A DNA stretch of 64,000 nucleotides from Saccharicrinis sp963677655 (GTDB lineage Bacteria > Bacteroidota > Bacteroidia > Bacteroidales > Marinilabiliaceae): the NCBI GenBank assembly GCA_963677655.1, contig OY782088.1; one strand, given 5' to 3'. The notes under the pieces are model-generated. The model searched no databases. It was given only the letters and a program-made list of their open reading frames with translations, and had not been told where the DNA came from. The position numbers and the translations under genes are program-made. This document shows positions 16,403 through 25,933 of this stretch, piece by piece. Within the stretch, counting starts at the first letter, position 1. The number at the start of each line of letters is the position of its first letter.

Positions 16403-17455
16403 ATGCCAAGTAAAACAGTTAGGATAAAAGATATTGCACAAAAAGCTGGAGTTTCAATTGGAACAGTTGATCGTGTTTTACACGATAGAGGTGAAGTAAA
16501 GGCCGAAACAAAAGAAAAAGTTCTGGCTATTGCAAAAAAATTAAACTACCAACCAAATATTGCGGCCCGTGCATTAAAATCGCCAACTTCATATAAAATT
16601 GCTGTTTTACTTCCACTTAGCACTGGTAATAATTTATTTTGGGAAGAACACCCTAAAGGAATTGAACTAGGCCAGGAATCTACTACTCCATTTATTACTA
16701 ATGTAAAGTATTTTAACTATGAAATGCATAGTGCAGAAGATTTTACACAACAAGCTAATGAACTAATTTCCTGGAAACCAGATGGAGTCATTATTGCTCC
16801 TATTTTAAAAAATGAAACTGTTGATCTTAGTCATAGATTAGATAAACTATCAATTCCGTATACCTATATAGACACTAATATTGAAGATACAAATGCCTTA
16901 ACTTTTATTGGAGAAAATGCAAGAAAAGGTGGCCGTGTTGCTGCAAGTATTATGGATGTTGGTGTTGAAAAGGATAAGGATATACTTATTGTAAATATAG
17001 CTAAAGACATTGATAATTTAATTCATTTGAATTTGCGAAACCAAGGTTTTATGGGCTATTTTATGGATCCCGGTAAAAGAAATAAAGGTTTAAAAATTAC
17101 AGTTGAAGTTCCTAGTGGAGACAAAAAGGGTATTTATGAAACATTAGATCGAGTATTTAATAATAACCTTAATATAGGAGGAATTATGGTATCAAGTGCC
17201 CGTACTTTTGTAATTGCAGAATACTTAAAAGAACGTAATCTTGAACATTTATTCTTGGTTGGATATGAAGTGTATGAAAAAAACAGTCAGTTTTTAAAGG
17301 AAGGAATTATTAATTTCTTAATTAGTCAAAGACCTATTGACCAAGCTGAAAAAACATTTAAACGCTTGTTTAACTATTTAGCACACAATACCACACCAGA
17401 AAAAATTGAATATCAACCTATAGATATTATTAATATTGAGAATTTAGAAAGTTAA
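16403..17455 (+). CDS. LacI-family transcriptional regulator
   Basis: The 350-residue protein has a LacI helix-turn-helix (about residues 5-58) with Lys-Asp-Ile-Ala, Gly-Val-Ser-Ile-Gly-Thr-Val-Asp-Arg-Val and the hinge region Asn-Ile-Ala-Ala-Arg-Ala-Leu. A periplasmic-binding-protein-like effector domain follows. It is the last gene of the hexuronate operon, behind a terminator-like hairpin. It most likely senses a pathway sugar acid and controls the kdgK promoter; palindromes with CGTTAA half-sites near that promoter are candidate targets. Which effector it binds cannot be read from sequence. Confidence 0.87.
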   Translation: MPSKTVRIKDIAQKAGVSIGTVDRVLHDRGEVKAETKEKVLAIAKKLNYQPNIAARALKSPTSYKIAVLLPLSTGNNLFWEEHPKGIELGQESTTPFITNVKYFNYEMHSAEDFTQQANELISWKPDGVIIAPILKNETVDLSHRLDKLSIPYTYIDTNIEDTNALTFIGENARKGGRVAASIMDVGVEKDKDILIVNIAKDIDNLIHLNLRNQGFMGYFMDPGKRNKGLKITVEVPSGDKKGIYETLDRVFNNNLNIGGIMVSSARTFVIAEYLKERNLEHLFLVGYEVYEKNSQFLKEGIINFLISQRPIDQAEKTFKRLFNYLAHNTTPEKIEYQPIDIINIENLES

Positions 17456-17483
17456 CAACCAAGTTTCTATTTTTTATTACTTT

Positions 17484-19964
17484 CTATAACTTAATTTCAA
17501 AAAGAACTCGAATTCCAAAATCCGGTACGCCTTGGATCGATTTTGGAGTCACTCTCCAAATACCTTCAACTCTAAAAAACCTAAAAACATTTTCCAAACC
17601 TGCACCTACTTCAAGATAAGTACCATTTGCACTACTAGCACCTATTGGCATTTCTATACCACCTAATTGTTTTTCATTTAAACTACCAATCATCGCTTTT
17701 GCTGATACGACTTCTCTTAGACCAAGTCTTTTTAAAAGAGGAATTCGATTCAAGAAAAAGCCATTCAAATGATAATCTAAATAAGTGTGAACATATTGAT
17801 CATGTATAAATTCTAAATAATTAATTAAGTTAAAATCATACCTATAGTACCCATATGTTTCATTACCCCTGGGTATTTCAAGCATTGTATATGGTAATTT
17901 TCCAAATATTTTACCAGCTTCAAAAGCGTAATTAAATATTGTTTGACCGAAATACTTACTTGCTTTTACTGTTGCATGAATTTTTCCATACCAATTATTA
18001 ATATTATTATAATCAACTTGTCCTAGATTGGCCGATAAGTTAATTATAGGATAATCTGTAGATACGTAAAACCGCATAAATCCATCATCAATAACAGATT
18101 CTTTCCATGACAACCTTAAATTAATACCAGCTTCAATTGCTTGTATATAATCTACCTGACTTCCCTCCATTATAAATGGATAAAATTCAGGAGAATGTTG
18201 CTTCTTATAATCAATATTAAATCGAGTACTTAACCCGGTACGCCATTCATTCTCATATTCAAAATGAACTCCTTGCTGACGATATAACTCATCAAATTTA
18301 TCACGTGATAATATACTTGATACCAAATTAGTTTCAGATGGACTTAACATATTTTCATACAAATATAAAATCTTACGATTCTCCCCCATCCTTATATATC
18401 TATCATCATATTCCAGCTTTAGAACCTTTCTTTTGACATTATTAAAACGATATCCTACTCCTCCTCTACCCGTAAGCATATTTGTTTCTGTTCCATATCC
18501 TAATCCACCATAAAACATCAGATTCTCACTAATTTCAGAACTTGTTCTTCCACCAAAATAAAATCTATATCCTTCAATTTCGTTTGACTGAATAAAATCA
18601 GTATATGGCCCCAATTCAAATTTTCCAACATCCAAATAACCATTCAGTCCCATCTCTACCAATTCGTTGGCTAATTTGACGGTTTTAATTTGATTAACGC
18701 TATCTATTATTGCATATTTATTTAGATCGTCTTCCGACAATTTCTTATGACGATATTTTTCCCAATAATCATCAGATCTTTTGCGATAATTCAAGTCCTT
18801 TACTGATTCATAACTAATATTTTTTACAGATAAGTGAACTTCCTGGGGAGGATTAATTTTTACATTATCATATGACGAACTTTCCGAAAATATCAACTCT
18901 AACCTCTGTTTTGTGCTATCTCCTGATATGGGTAAATAATCAAATTCAGCCGAGAGTTTATTACTTTTAAAAAACACTACACTATCATCTATAATTTGAT
19001 ATTCACTTCTAACCTTCATATTTTTTATGAAGTTTAATTGATTACCCCCAGAAAGTTTGGCATCAATTTCCTGTATGGCAAATCTTTTATTATCAATAAT
19101 CATATAACCCTCAAAGACATTTTCACCCTTTCTTTTGGGGTAAAATAAAACTTTATAGTTTTTTGTATCTTCTACCATTACACTATCCACCAGATAGTAA
19201 CGATAATAGAACCATCCATTATTAGCCAAAGGACTTACAAAATTTTGTTCGTAATATTTAATATAATTTTGATAAAAATTATGGCTAACATTTAATCCAC
19301 TTGTATAACCACTAAATTCGTAACTATTTAACACTCCTAGTCCCGATGTTTTATCTGCTAAAACGGTTGATTTTTCTCTAGATGGTTGACGTTGATATTC
19401 ATTATAAACTAATTGCTCCGAAAAATATACTGGTAAATAAAAATTACCATTATCTGATTTCTGAAACAAGTTTTTATGATTTTTGAAAACATTAGACTTC
19501 ATTAAAGATCGTTCTACATTATTTAAAACATAATCCCACTTTGAATATTTTTCATATGAATAACGATCGTACTTCTCTGGGTTATTATTATTTTTTTGTT
19601 CAATTGCATTCTTAATAATCCACCTAATTTGATAATCATTAGGCTTAACTTTTACCTCATTTATAGCAACAACTTCCGGTTCTAATTTAATAGCAATGTC
19701 TTTTTTAATTCGATTTGCTTTAATGGTTTGTTTATAGTAACCTATAGCTGAAAATACAATTGAATCTCCTTCAAAATCAAGTTTAAAATATCCTGTAGTA
19801 TCTGAAATAGTTCCTAACGTTGTTCCTTTTATATACACATTGGTAAAAGGAATAGGTTCTCCTGTTTTAGAATCTTTTATGGTTCCGGTTAATGATTTGT
19901 CCTGACTAAATAATACTACATTAATAATAGTAAATAAAAATATCAGAATATATAATTTCCTCAT
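17484..19964 (-). CDS. DUF5686 outer-membrane protein with carboxypeptidase-like regulatory domain
   Basis: The 826-residue protein starts with a signal peptide (about 1-20). A CarboxypepD_reg-like beta-sandwich follows (about 22-95, with Leu-Thr-Gly-Thr-Ile-Lys-Asp and Gly-Thr-Ile-Ser-Asp-Thr-Thr-Gly). The long remainder is rich in alternating aromatic strands and ends in a strand finishing Phe-Glu-Ile-Lys-Leu, typical of an outer-membrane barrel. This is the DUF5686 architecture common in Bacteroidota. Its function is unknown; it is not a TonB receptor because no plug is present. It stands alone, convergent with the LacI regulator. Confidence 0.8.
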   Translation of the reverse strand: MRKLYILIFLFTIINVVLFSQDKSLTGTIKDSKTGEPIPFTNVYIKGTTLGTISDTTGYFKLDFEGDSIVFSAIGYYKQTIKANRIKKDIAIKLEPEVVAINEVKVKPNDYQIRWIIKNAIEQKNNNNPEKYDRYSYEKYSKWDYVLNNVERSLMKSNVFKNHKNLFQKSDNGNFYLPVYFSEQLVYNEYQRQPSREKSTVLADKTSGLGVLNSYEFSGYTSGLNVSHNFYQNYIKYYEQNFVSPLANNGWFYYRYYLVDSVMVEDTKNYKVLFYPKRKGENVFEGYMIIDNKRFAIQEIDAKLSGGNQLNFIKNMKVRSEYQIIDDSVVFFKSNKLSAEFDYLPISGDSTKQRLELIFSESSSYDNVKINPPQEVHLSVKNISYESVKDLNYRKRSDDYWEKYRHKKLSEDDLNKYAIIDSVNQIKTVKLANELVEMGLNGYLDVGKFELGPYTDFIQSNEIEGYRFYFGGRTSSEISENLMFYGGLGYGTETNMLTGRGGVGYRFNNVKRKVLKLEYDDRYIRMGENRKILYLYENMLSPSETNLVSSILSRDKFDELYRQQGVHFEYENEWRTGLSTRFNIDYKKQHSPEFYPFIMEGSQVDYIQAIEAGINLRLSWKESVIDDGFMRFYVSTDYPIINLSANLGQVDYNNINNWYGKIHATVKASKYFGQTIFNYAFEAGKIFGKLPYTMLEIPRGNETYGYYRYDFNLINYLEFIHDQYVHTYLDYHLNGFFLNRIPLLKRLGLREVVSAKAMIGSLNEKQLGGIEMPIGASSANGTYLEVGAGLENVFRFFRVEGIWRVTPKSIQGVPDFGIRVLFEIKL

Positions 19965-20443
19965 GTTTTACTTTTAGTTATATCTATAAAAGCATTATAA
20001 AAACAATACAAAACAAGTAATGTTTATTAAACGTTACACTATATGTTTATTTAAAAAATATCAACATAAATTAGGACAAAGCAAATACAAATAACACTTA
20101 ATAATTTATATTTTTAAGTGAATAATATTTATTTAAAGTTAAAGTGTATTATTTCCCTGTCAAGAAAATAAATACCATTAGGAAATATATCATTACATTA
20201 AAGACTTATGACTCGAGCATATAAATTTGATATTCCAAATTTAAACCCACGAGGATAATTAAATTTATTAAAGAGTTAGACCTGTTCGTGGATAATAAAA
20301 TTGATCAGATAAAAACTCAAGTGCTTTAAACATTTATTAAATCGATACTCCATGATATTAATCATATTTTACCCTGTATTTTCATAGGGTTATTTTCAAT
20401 ATTTTGTATATTCGCGCTGCAAATACCTAAATAAATACCACCT
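19965..20443. other. 479-base spacer between divergent DUF5686 and PAS-sensor genes
   Basis: No gene is supported. It contains a 7-bp inverted repeat (20223-20229 with 20236-20242), a second pair CCACGA/TCGTGG (20247-20252 with 20286-20291), and a possible -7 box TATATTCG (20407-20414) ahead of the sensor gene without a clear -33 partner. Confidence 0.4.
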
Positions 20444-21430
20444 ATGTCACTATTAATGTACATTACATTAGCAGCGATGATATGTCTTGTCATTTGGTTA
20501 ATGAATCGCATTTTCATGCTCAAATCACAAGTCATAACATTAAAAGAAAAAGAAGCTGCTATTGTTGAAACTGATGTTTCAACGATCCAATTCAGTGAAG
20601 ATAAACATGCTGAAATGGAAAGGCTCTCAATTGTAGCCAAACAAACGGATAATGCAATCATGATTATGGATCAGAAGGGCAATATTCAATGGATAAATGA
20701 TGGTTTTACTCGTATGTATGAATATACACTTGAGCAATTCATTAATATCCGGGGAAACAATATTATTCAAACAAGCTTTAATCCCATGGTTAAAAGGTGT
20801 ATTGAGCAATGTGTAACAACTAAAAAACCTAGTTACTACGAAGCAATAAACACCACTCCCTCAGGTAAAGAAATTTGGACTCACACTTCTTTAACACCGG
20901 TATTAGATGATAATGGAGAAATTATCCATTTAGTCACAATTGATTCTGACATATCCAAAAGAAAAGAAGCCGGAGATGCATTGATTCAACGCATTGATAT
21001 ATTAACGAATAAAATTACCGAGCTTTCTCAACAGCAAAAAGAAATGATGCTTTTTACCGAAAGACTGATGGATGAAGTTGTTAGATCTAACGAAAAAATT
21101 AAAGAAACAGATCGCATTGTAAAGTTTATTCAGGATATCTCTGATAAAATTAAAATTATGGGGATTAATGCTTCTATAGAAGCTCAGTATGTCGGAGACA
21201 AAGGAAGTGGTTTTAAAGTGATATCCAGTGAAATTGTTCAAATGTCAGACACTACAAAAGAATACTCAAGAGAGATATCAAACATTGTAAAACATATTCA
21301 GGATTCATCAGAGCAGCTTAGCAATGATAAGGAATTAGTAGAACATGCAGCAATAAAATATCAAAAAGCTGTTGATTCTTTAAAATATGAGGTCAACCTA
21401 GTTGAATCAGTTGTTGAGAGATTAAATTAA
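20444..21430 (+). CDS. PAS sensor with chemoreceptor-like signalling domain
   Basis: The 328-residue protein has one N-terminal membrane helix (about 4-24) and a short coiled coil. A PAS domain (about 60-175) ends in the usual Asp-Ile-Ser-Lys-Arg. A C-terminal helical hairpin carries the chemoreceptor tip-like motif Gly-Ile-Asn-Ala-Ser-Ile-Glu-Ala. The signalling part is shorter than in a true methyl-accepting protein, and no methylation helices or periplasmic domain are visible. No che genes lie in the window. It could signal to a CheA-like kinase elsewhere or act as a scaffold. It is monocistronic with its own terminator. Confidence 0.75.
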   Translation: MSLLMYITLAAMICLVIWLMNRIFMLKSQVITLKEKEAAIVETDVSTIQFSEDKHAEMERLSIVAKQTDNAIMIMDQKGNIQWINDGFTRMYEYTLEQFINIRGNNIIQTSFNPMVKRCIEQCVTTKKPSYYEAINTTPSGKEIWTHTSLTPVLDDNGEIIHLVTIDSDISKRKEAGDALIQRIDILTNKITELSQQQKEMMLFTERLMDEVVRSNEKIKETDRIVKFIQDISDKIKIMGINASIEAQYVGDKGSGFKVISSEIVQMSDTTKEYSREISNIVKHIQDSSEQLSNDKELVEHAAIKYQKAVDSLKYEVNLVESVVERLN

Positions 21431-21453
21431 TTGTATTTCAGTTAATTAATCAG

Positions 21454-21489
21454 GGTCTGTATTTATTCTTAAATACAGACCTTTTTTTA
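21454..21489 (+). terminator. Terminator after the PAS sensor gene
   Basis: A perfect 12-bp stem (21454-21465 with 21470-21481) has a TTCT loop and is followed by seven T. Confidence 0.92.
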
Positions 21490-21615
21490 TATAATTCATT
21501 TACAGCCATTAGACTTTTATACTAAAAAATACTTATTTGCTAATTTATATACTCTTTAAAACATTTCATTCTAACTGACGTAATTGGTACACTAAACAAA
21601 CAAAACACATTTAGA

Positions 21616-22977
21616 ATGAAAATAATTTTACGCAATTTTATTTTACTAGGGATTATAATTTTATCCTCACCTATTTTATTACATTCTCAGGCCATTGATT
21701 TGGGAATATATTCGTGGTCTGCTCCAAGAAGTAAGGGTGCTTTAACAGACAATGAAACTGTTAAAATCGCAATTAAAAATTATGGAACAGAAGCAGTATC
21801 TTCATTTACTATTGGTTTTTCTCAGGACGGAGGAAATACTTTTAAAGAAGAAACCGTTAATTATACTATTGCAAGTAATGGTATATATCTATATACCTTT
21901 ACTAGTAATACAGCAGTGGTTGGAACAGATGGAGCAACCTATGAAATATTAGCTAAAGTAAATATTGATGGTGATGAAAATGCTTCAAACGATGAATACA
22001 CTGAAACGGTTATTAATTATGTAATTGGTGATGTAGATGACGAACCATTTCTAATTACATCTTTCCCGTACACAGCTAGTGGAGAGTATGTAATGTACAC
22101 AAACAATTACGGACCTAATTACAATATTTCTAATTACATGCAGACCGAGGATATTGTTTTTGCCTTTACTACCACTGAAACACAAATGTATGTAGATGCA
22201 TCGGTTACTGCAGCATACGCCGGCTCATTTTCACCAAGGCCAGGAATTGCCTTAACCAGAGAAAAACCAAGTGCTTTTGACCGATATGATCCGGATACTG
22301 AGGCTGGTGTTGGAACAGGAGATTGGATTGCCAGCTTTGAAAATGCTTATTGTTATTATGCACAAACATATTACCTGGTAATCGATAAATGGACAGCTTA
22401 TCAGTGTACTTACGATTTAACTGTAAATCTATTGCGTCAACATGATTTTAAGTATTTCAAGTTTGAATCATTAAGTGTATCAGGAGAAATTGATTATACC
22501 AATAGAATTGTTACCCTTACTGTACCACAAGAAACTGATGTTACTTCTTTAGTTCCTACTTTTAACTTACCTCCATATACCGAAGTACTTGTGAATGATG
22601 TAACTCAGGAAAGTGGTGTAACTTCTGTTGATTTTACAAATGATGTAACTTATACTATTAACCAAACTATAACTCCAAAAACAACTCAAACCTGGACCGT
22701 TAAAGTTGTAAAAAGTACAGCTACAGGCATTGTAAATGAGAAATTAGAGGCTATTCAAATTGCACCAAATCCTGCAAATGAATACATCAAATTAATTAAC
22801 AATAACTTCGATACTATTGATATTAGTATCCTAAATACATCCGGAAAAATCGTATTAAAAGAATCAAATCTGGATACAGATTGTAATATATCTGTATCAG
22901 ATCTTCAATCAGGTATTTATTTTATACAGATAAATTCAAACGAAGGTCAAACTATTAAGAAGTTCATTAAAAAATAA
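21616..22977 (+). CDS. Secreted protein with T9SS C-terminal sorting domain
   Basis: The 453-residue protein has a signal peptide (about 1-25) and an N-terminal CARDB-like Ig domain (about 28-135). A central segment of about 140 residues is rich in Tyr and Thr, and another beta-sandwich lies at about 295-365. It ends in a type A sorting tail (about 375-453) with Ile-Ala-Pro-Asn-Pro, Leu-Gln-Ser-Gly-Ile-Tyr-Phe and a basic end. The tail directs export through the type 9 secretion system. The binding or enzymatic role is unknown, as no catalytic motif is visible. It is a single gene with its own terminator. Confidence 0.8.
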   Translation: MKIILRNFILLGIIILSSPILLHSQAIDLGIYSWSAPRSKGALTDNETVKIAIKNYGTEAVSSFTIGFSQDGGNTFKEETVNYTIASNGIYLYTFTSNTAVVGTDGATYEILAKVNIDGDENASNDEYTETVINYVIGDVDDEPFLITSFPYTASGEYVMYTNNYGPNYNISNYMQTEDIVFAFTTTETQMYVDASVTAAYAGSFSPRPGIALTREKPSAFDRYDPDTEAGVGTGDWIASFENAYCYYAQTYYLVIDKWTAYQCTYDLTVNLLRQHDFKYFKFESLSVSGEIDYTNRIVTLTVPQETDVTSLVPTFNLPPYTEVLVNDVTQESGVTSVDFTNDVTYTINQTITPKTTQTWTVKVVKSTATGIVNEKLEAIQIAPNPANEYIKLINNNFDTIDISILNTSGKIVLKESNLDTDCNISVSDLQSGIYFIQINSNEGQTIKKFIKK

Positions 22978-22980
22978 ATA

Positions 22981-23012
22981 AAAAAGTCCTTGAGAAAATT
23001 CTCAAGGACTTT
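22981..23012. terminator. Bidirectional terminator between convergent genes
   Basis: A perfect 12-bp stem (22983-22994 with 23001-23012) has a six-base loop. A-rich and T-rich flanks on either side let it serve both the T9SS substrate gene and the TonB-like gene. Confidence 0.8.
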
Positions 23013-23036
23013 ATATTTTCTATACACTACTGACTG

Positions 23037-23702
23037 TCAATAACGTCTATAAATCGGTTCTGTTCCTCTTTTGGTTTCAATTACCAAAACTCCATTCTTT
23101 GCTTCTTCTCCGTATAGCTCTATTGCCTTTTTTCCTTTAATAACCCTTATTGATTTAATGTTATAGTATTCCAAAGTAGCTAAGCCTGTAACTTTTTTCT
23201 TATCTAATACAAATAATGGTGCTCTGTCATTTACATAAAAAGGCTTTATCCGTTTTGCAATTTCACGGTTTTCATCACTAATATAAAAATGAACTGGAAT
23301 AGTAACTTTAGTATTTACTTTTTCTCCATTCAAAACTCCAGCCTTCCATTTATCCAATAGTGATATAACTCGTAATGCTTCCTTGTCAATACTTTCATAA
23401 AGTCCTTTTTCCAACTCTACATTAGCAATTTCACCATCTTTCGTTACTACAAACGACACTAAAACTTTCCCTTCAATTTCCTTAGCTAAAGCATCTACCG
23501 GATATTTTATTTGTTTTGAAAGAAACTTTTGGATGTTATTTCCTGACTTTTTAAAAACAGGTACTTGATCAACAGTCTGATAAATACTGTCTGTAGCCAC
23601 AGCATTATTATGATTACTCAATTCAGTTGCACTTACTGGAATAAAAAACCCACCAATAAATATCAAAAATATGTAAATTAATTGTTGAACTTTAGTTTTC
23701 AT
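23037..23702 (-). CDS. TonB C-terminal-domain protein with a TonB-receptor plug-like tail
   Basis: I start at the Met followed by Lys-Thr-Lys and a signal/anchor helix (complement 23700-23702), giving 221 residues; the frame is open to 23762. A TonB C-terminal fold is seen at about residues 40-130 (Tyr-Pro near the start, Gly-Lys-Val-Leu-Val-Ser-Phe-Val-Val). The last 65 residues resemble a TonB-receptor plug: Pro-Leu-Phe-Val-Leu-Asp, Ile-Lys-Ser-Ile-Arg-Val, Glu-Leu-Tyr-Gly and Asn-Gly-Val-Leu-Val-Ile-Glu-Thr-Lys-Arg-Gly. No barrel follows. Such mixed proteins occur in Bacteroidota envelope systems, but their role is unclear. It lies downstream of a 92-residue small gene on the same strand. 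Confidence 0.72.
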   Translation of the reverse strand: MKTKVQQLIYIFLIFIGGFFIPVSATELSNHNNAVATDSIYQTVDQVPVFKKSGNNIQKFLSKQIKYPVDALAKEIEGKVLVSFVVTKDGEIANVELEKGLYESIDKEALRVISLLDKWKAGVLNGEKVNTKVTIPVHFYISDENREIAKRIKPFYVNDRAPLFVLDKKKVTGLATLEYYNIKSIRVIKGKKAIELYGEEAKNGVLVIETKRGTEPIYRRY

Positions 23703-23770
23703 AGCATATTGATTTAAAGTTGATTTTTCAATAGTACTACAACAAATATTATGCCCAACCACAAAGAACC

Positions 23771-24049
23771 TTAACGGTTATTCCTCAACTTATCAATATT
23801 CATCATAGCTTTTCGAATATCTTCTAAAGATTTTCTCTTACTATCCATTGAATCATATTCTTCTTCAGATTTTGTTTTGTTATTGGAAGAAGACTTTCCC
23901 TCAATATCTTTCACATTTGAACCTGCTTTTTTTGCAGATTTACTTTTACTAGATGAATCCTCTTCAAAAGAAACAAAATTTAAACTATCCAGTAACTCCA
24001 TAAAAAAGTCTGCCCTGCTAGCCTCTACTTTAACTTTAAAACTCCTCAT
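23771..24049 (-). CDS. Small charged protein of unknown function
   Basis: The 92-residue protein opens with a short beta-strand/helix unit (about 1-30: Val-Lys-Val-Glu-Ala-Ser-Arg-Ala-Asp-Phe-Phe-Met-Glu-Leu-Leu). This resembles small Bacteroidota antitoxin-like proteins of the same start, in which a strand is followed by Phe-Phe-x-Glu-Leu-Leu. A long low-complexity Ser/Lys/Glu linker and a final basic helix follow. No toxin gene is adjacent. It sits 68 bases upstream of the TonB-like gene and could be cotranscribed. I do not assign a function. Confidence 0.55.
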   Translation of the reverse strand: MRSFKVKVEASRADFFMELLDSLNFVSFEEDSSSKSKSAKKAGSNVKDIEGKSSSNNKTKSEEEYDSMDSKRKSLEDIRKAMMNIDKLRNNR

Positions 24050-24131
24050 TATACTTAAAAATTTTTACCTAATCTCCCCTTTCCGCTTTTACTAACAAAA
24101 AGAATATTTGTTACATATTTATATGTATTAT

Positions 24132-24914
24132 TTACTGGATTATTAAAAAATTATCAGCATCCTGATAAGCAGGAAATTTTTCACGAAACAATTGTTGTTT
24201 TTTAAGATCAATGGTAATCAATTTAAATTCTTCCTGTTCATTAAGCATACTCAACACCTCTACACCTTTATAATCAATCACTTTTGATCCTCCATTATAC
24301 AACAACTTTCCACCTTCTCCTATTCTATTTACACCAATGGTATAACTCTGATTTTCTATTGCTCTTGCAGGTAATAGTATATCCCACACATTCTGCCTTG
24401 AACCTGGCCAATTCGCCATATATATTAACAAATCATAATCATTCCTATTCCTACTCCATACAGGAAACCTTAAATCATAACACACTTGAGGCAAAATCCT
24501 AACTCCTTTATAAGAAATAACTATCCTTTCAGTTCCTTTTGTATAATATTTATCCTCTCTCCCCATCCTAAAAAGATGACGTTTATTGTAAGATATTAAC
24601 TCGCCATCAGGATTTATGAACAATGCAGAATTATATACTTTTGAACCACTTTTTATAGCTAAAGACCCAAGAAATGCAGTATTTTTATTTTTTGCCCATT
24701 CCTTTAACCATCTAATTTCATCTCCATCAATTTCTAAAGCATTCTTTCTAACATTCATTGAAAATCCAGTCAAAAACATCTCTGGAAGTACAATCAAATC
24801 GACAGAATCTTCTATTTTATTAAATATTGCTTCAAGATGGATTTGATTTTCCCTAATATTTTCCCAAACAATATCATATTGAACAATGGCTATAGTTAAT
24901 GTCATATCTTTCAT
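24132..24914 (-). CDS. Nitrilase-superfamily omega-amidase (YafV/Nit2-like)
   Basis: The 260-residue carbon-nitrogen hydrolase has the Glu45-Lys111-Cys145 catalytic set in Leu-Pro-Glu-Met-Phe, Tyr-Asn-Lys-Arg-His-Leu-Phe and Val-Cys-Tyr-Asp-Leu-Arg-Phe-Pro. The last motif and the early Thr-Gly-Phe-Ser-Met are typical of the YafV/omega-amidase branch, which deaminates 2-oxoglutaramate and 2-oxosuccinamate formed from methionine-salvage transamination. It is cytoplasmic with no signal peptide. Ten residues upstream of the core could be trimmed to a Met at position 4. It is a single gene between the small gene and the DUF4249 unit. Confidence 0.87.
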   Translation of the reverse strand: MKDMTLTIAIVQYDIVWENIRENQIHLEAIFNKIEDSVDLIVLPEMFLTGFSMNVRKNALEIDGDEIRWLKEWAKNKNTAFLGSLAIKSGSKVYNSALFINPDGELISYNKRHLFRMGREDKYYTKGTERIVISYKGVRILPQVCYDLRFPVWSRNRNDYDLLIYMANWPGSRQNVWDILLPARAIENQSYTIGVNRIGEGGKLLYNGGSKVIDYKGVEVLSMLNEQEEFKLITIDLKKQQLFREKFPAYQDADNFLIIQ

Positions 24915-25030
24915 TTTTTAGCTTTTTGTTTTAAGAACTTTTTAAATTCTCGACATACAACATTTTTCCCTTTTCCTATTTGCATTTTAAACATTATAAA
25001 TATGCAACTATTAAATTTATATACTTTTTA

Positions 25031-25906
25031 TTATTCAACTAACAAAAATTCCCGAGAACCAAACCCTGTCCAACGACCAATTCCTCCCTCAATATTAGAA
25101 CTTGTACTTTTATTAATAAAAGAAAATGGATTAGTACTATTCATCTGATCTATATAAATATCATATAATATGTTATAAGAATTAACATCTAATGAAGATA
25201 TACGAATATTAACGGTATCTGTTCTATAAAATTCATATACCGGCAAATTCCTTGCTGTATCCAGTTCATTAAGGTTTAAAGGATCAGGTTCTGCTATTCT
25301 GTATATATACTTTTCAATCATATCTCCATTATTATTAAGATCATTAAATAATGGAAAAGCTGAAGAATGGTAATTTCGATTTACATTTTTAATGAAGATC
25401 TCAGTATAATAATAGTTTAGTTCATCAACATCATCTTTAATATTAGCTACAAAATTCATTGTTGTATCCGACAATACATTAATACTAATATCTTTAATTT
25501 CGGGTACTAATGGAATTGTTGTTGAACTTGTTACAACCTCATCATCAACTTCTATTTTTAAACTATATTCAACTCCTACTTCTCCTTTAATAGAAACTGT
25601 TTTATAAACAAATGGGGGAAAAAATTCATCTTTCCGGAATAATGTAAGAATTTCAGATTCTCCTTTAGAGGATGTCACTGTTACTTTTGCATAATTTAAA
25701 AATGTATTCCTTATTGATGCTGAATCATAATTAGTTAAAAAGGGTGAACTTTTTGTTAATATTACATTTGCATAGTCATTATTAGAAATCCATCCATCAA
25801 CAACTATTTTTGATGTATATAATGGTTGTTCTATTTCAATATCTTTCGTACATGAAATTATACTAATCGCAAACAACATATATATCATTAACTTTATCAT
25901 AAACAC
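25031..25906 (-). CDS. DUF4249 lipoprotein
   Basis: The 291-residue protein has a lipoprotein signal with Cys at about residue 19 (Ile-Ile-Ser-Cys) and an all-beta fold. It opens with Leu-Val/Ile-Val-Asp-Gly-Trp-Ile, the typical start of DUF4249 domains. It lies 27 bases after the TonB receptor gene on the same strand, the usual arrangement for DUF4249. By analogy with SusD partners it may be a surface or periplasmic-side accessory of that receptor, but no ligand is known. Confidence 0.8.
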   Translation of the reverse strand: MFMIKLMIYMLFAISIISCTKDIEIEQPLYTSKIVVDGWISNNDYANVILTKSSPFLTNYDSASIRNTFLNYAKVTVTSSKGESEILTLFRKDEFFPPFVYKTVSIKGEVGVEYSLKIEVDDEVVTSSTTIPLVPEIKDISINVLSDTTMNFVANIKDDVDELNYYYTEIFIKNVNRNYHSSAFPLFNDLNNNGDMIEKYIYRIAEPDPLNLNELDTARNLPVYEFYRTDTVNIRISSLDVNSYNILYDIYIDQMNSTNPFSFINKSTSSNIEGGIGRWTGFGSREFLLVE

Positions 25907-25933
25907 TATTTAGTTAGAGTTTCGTTTTATATA

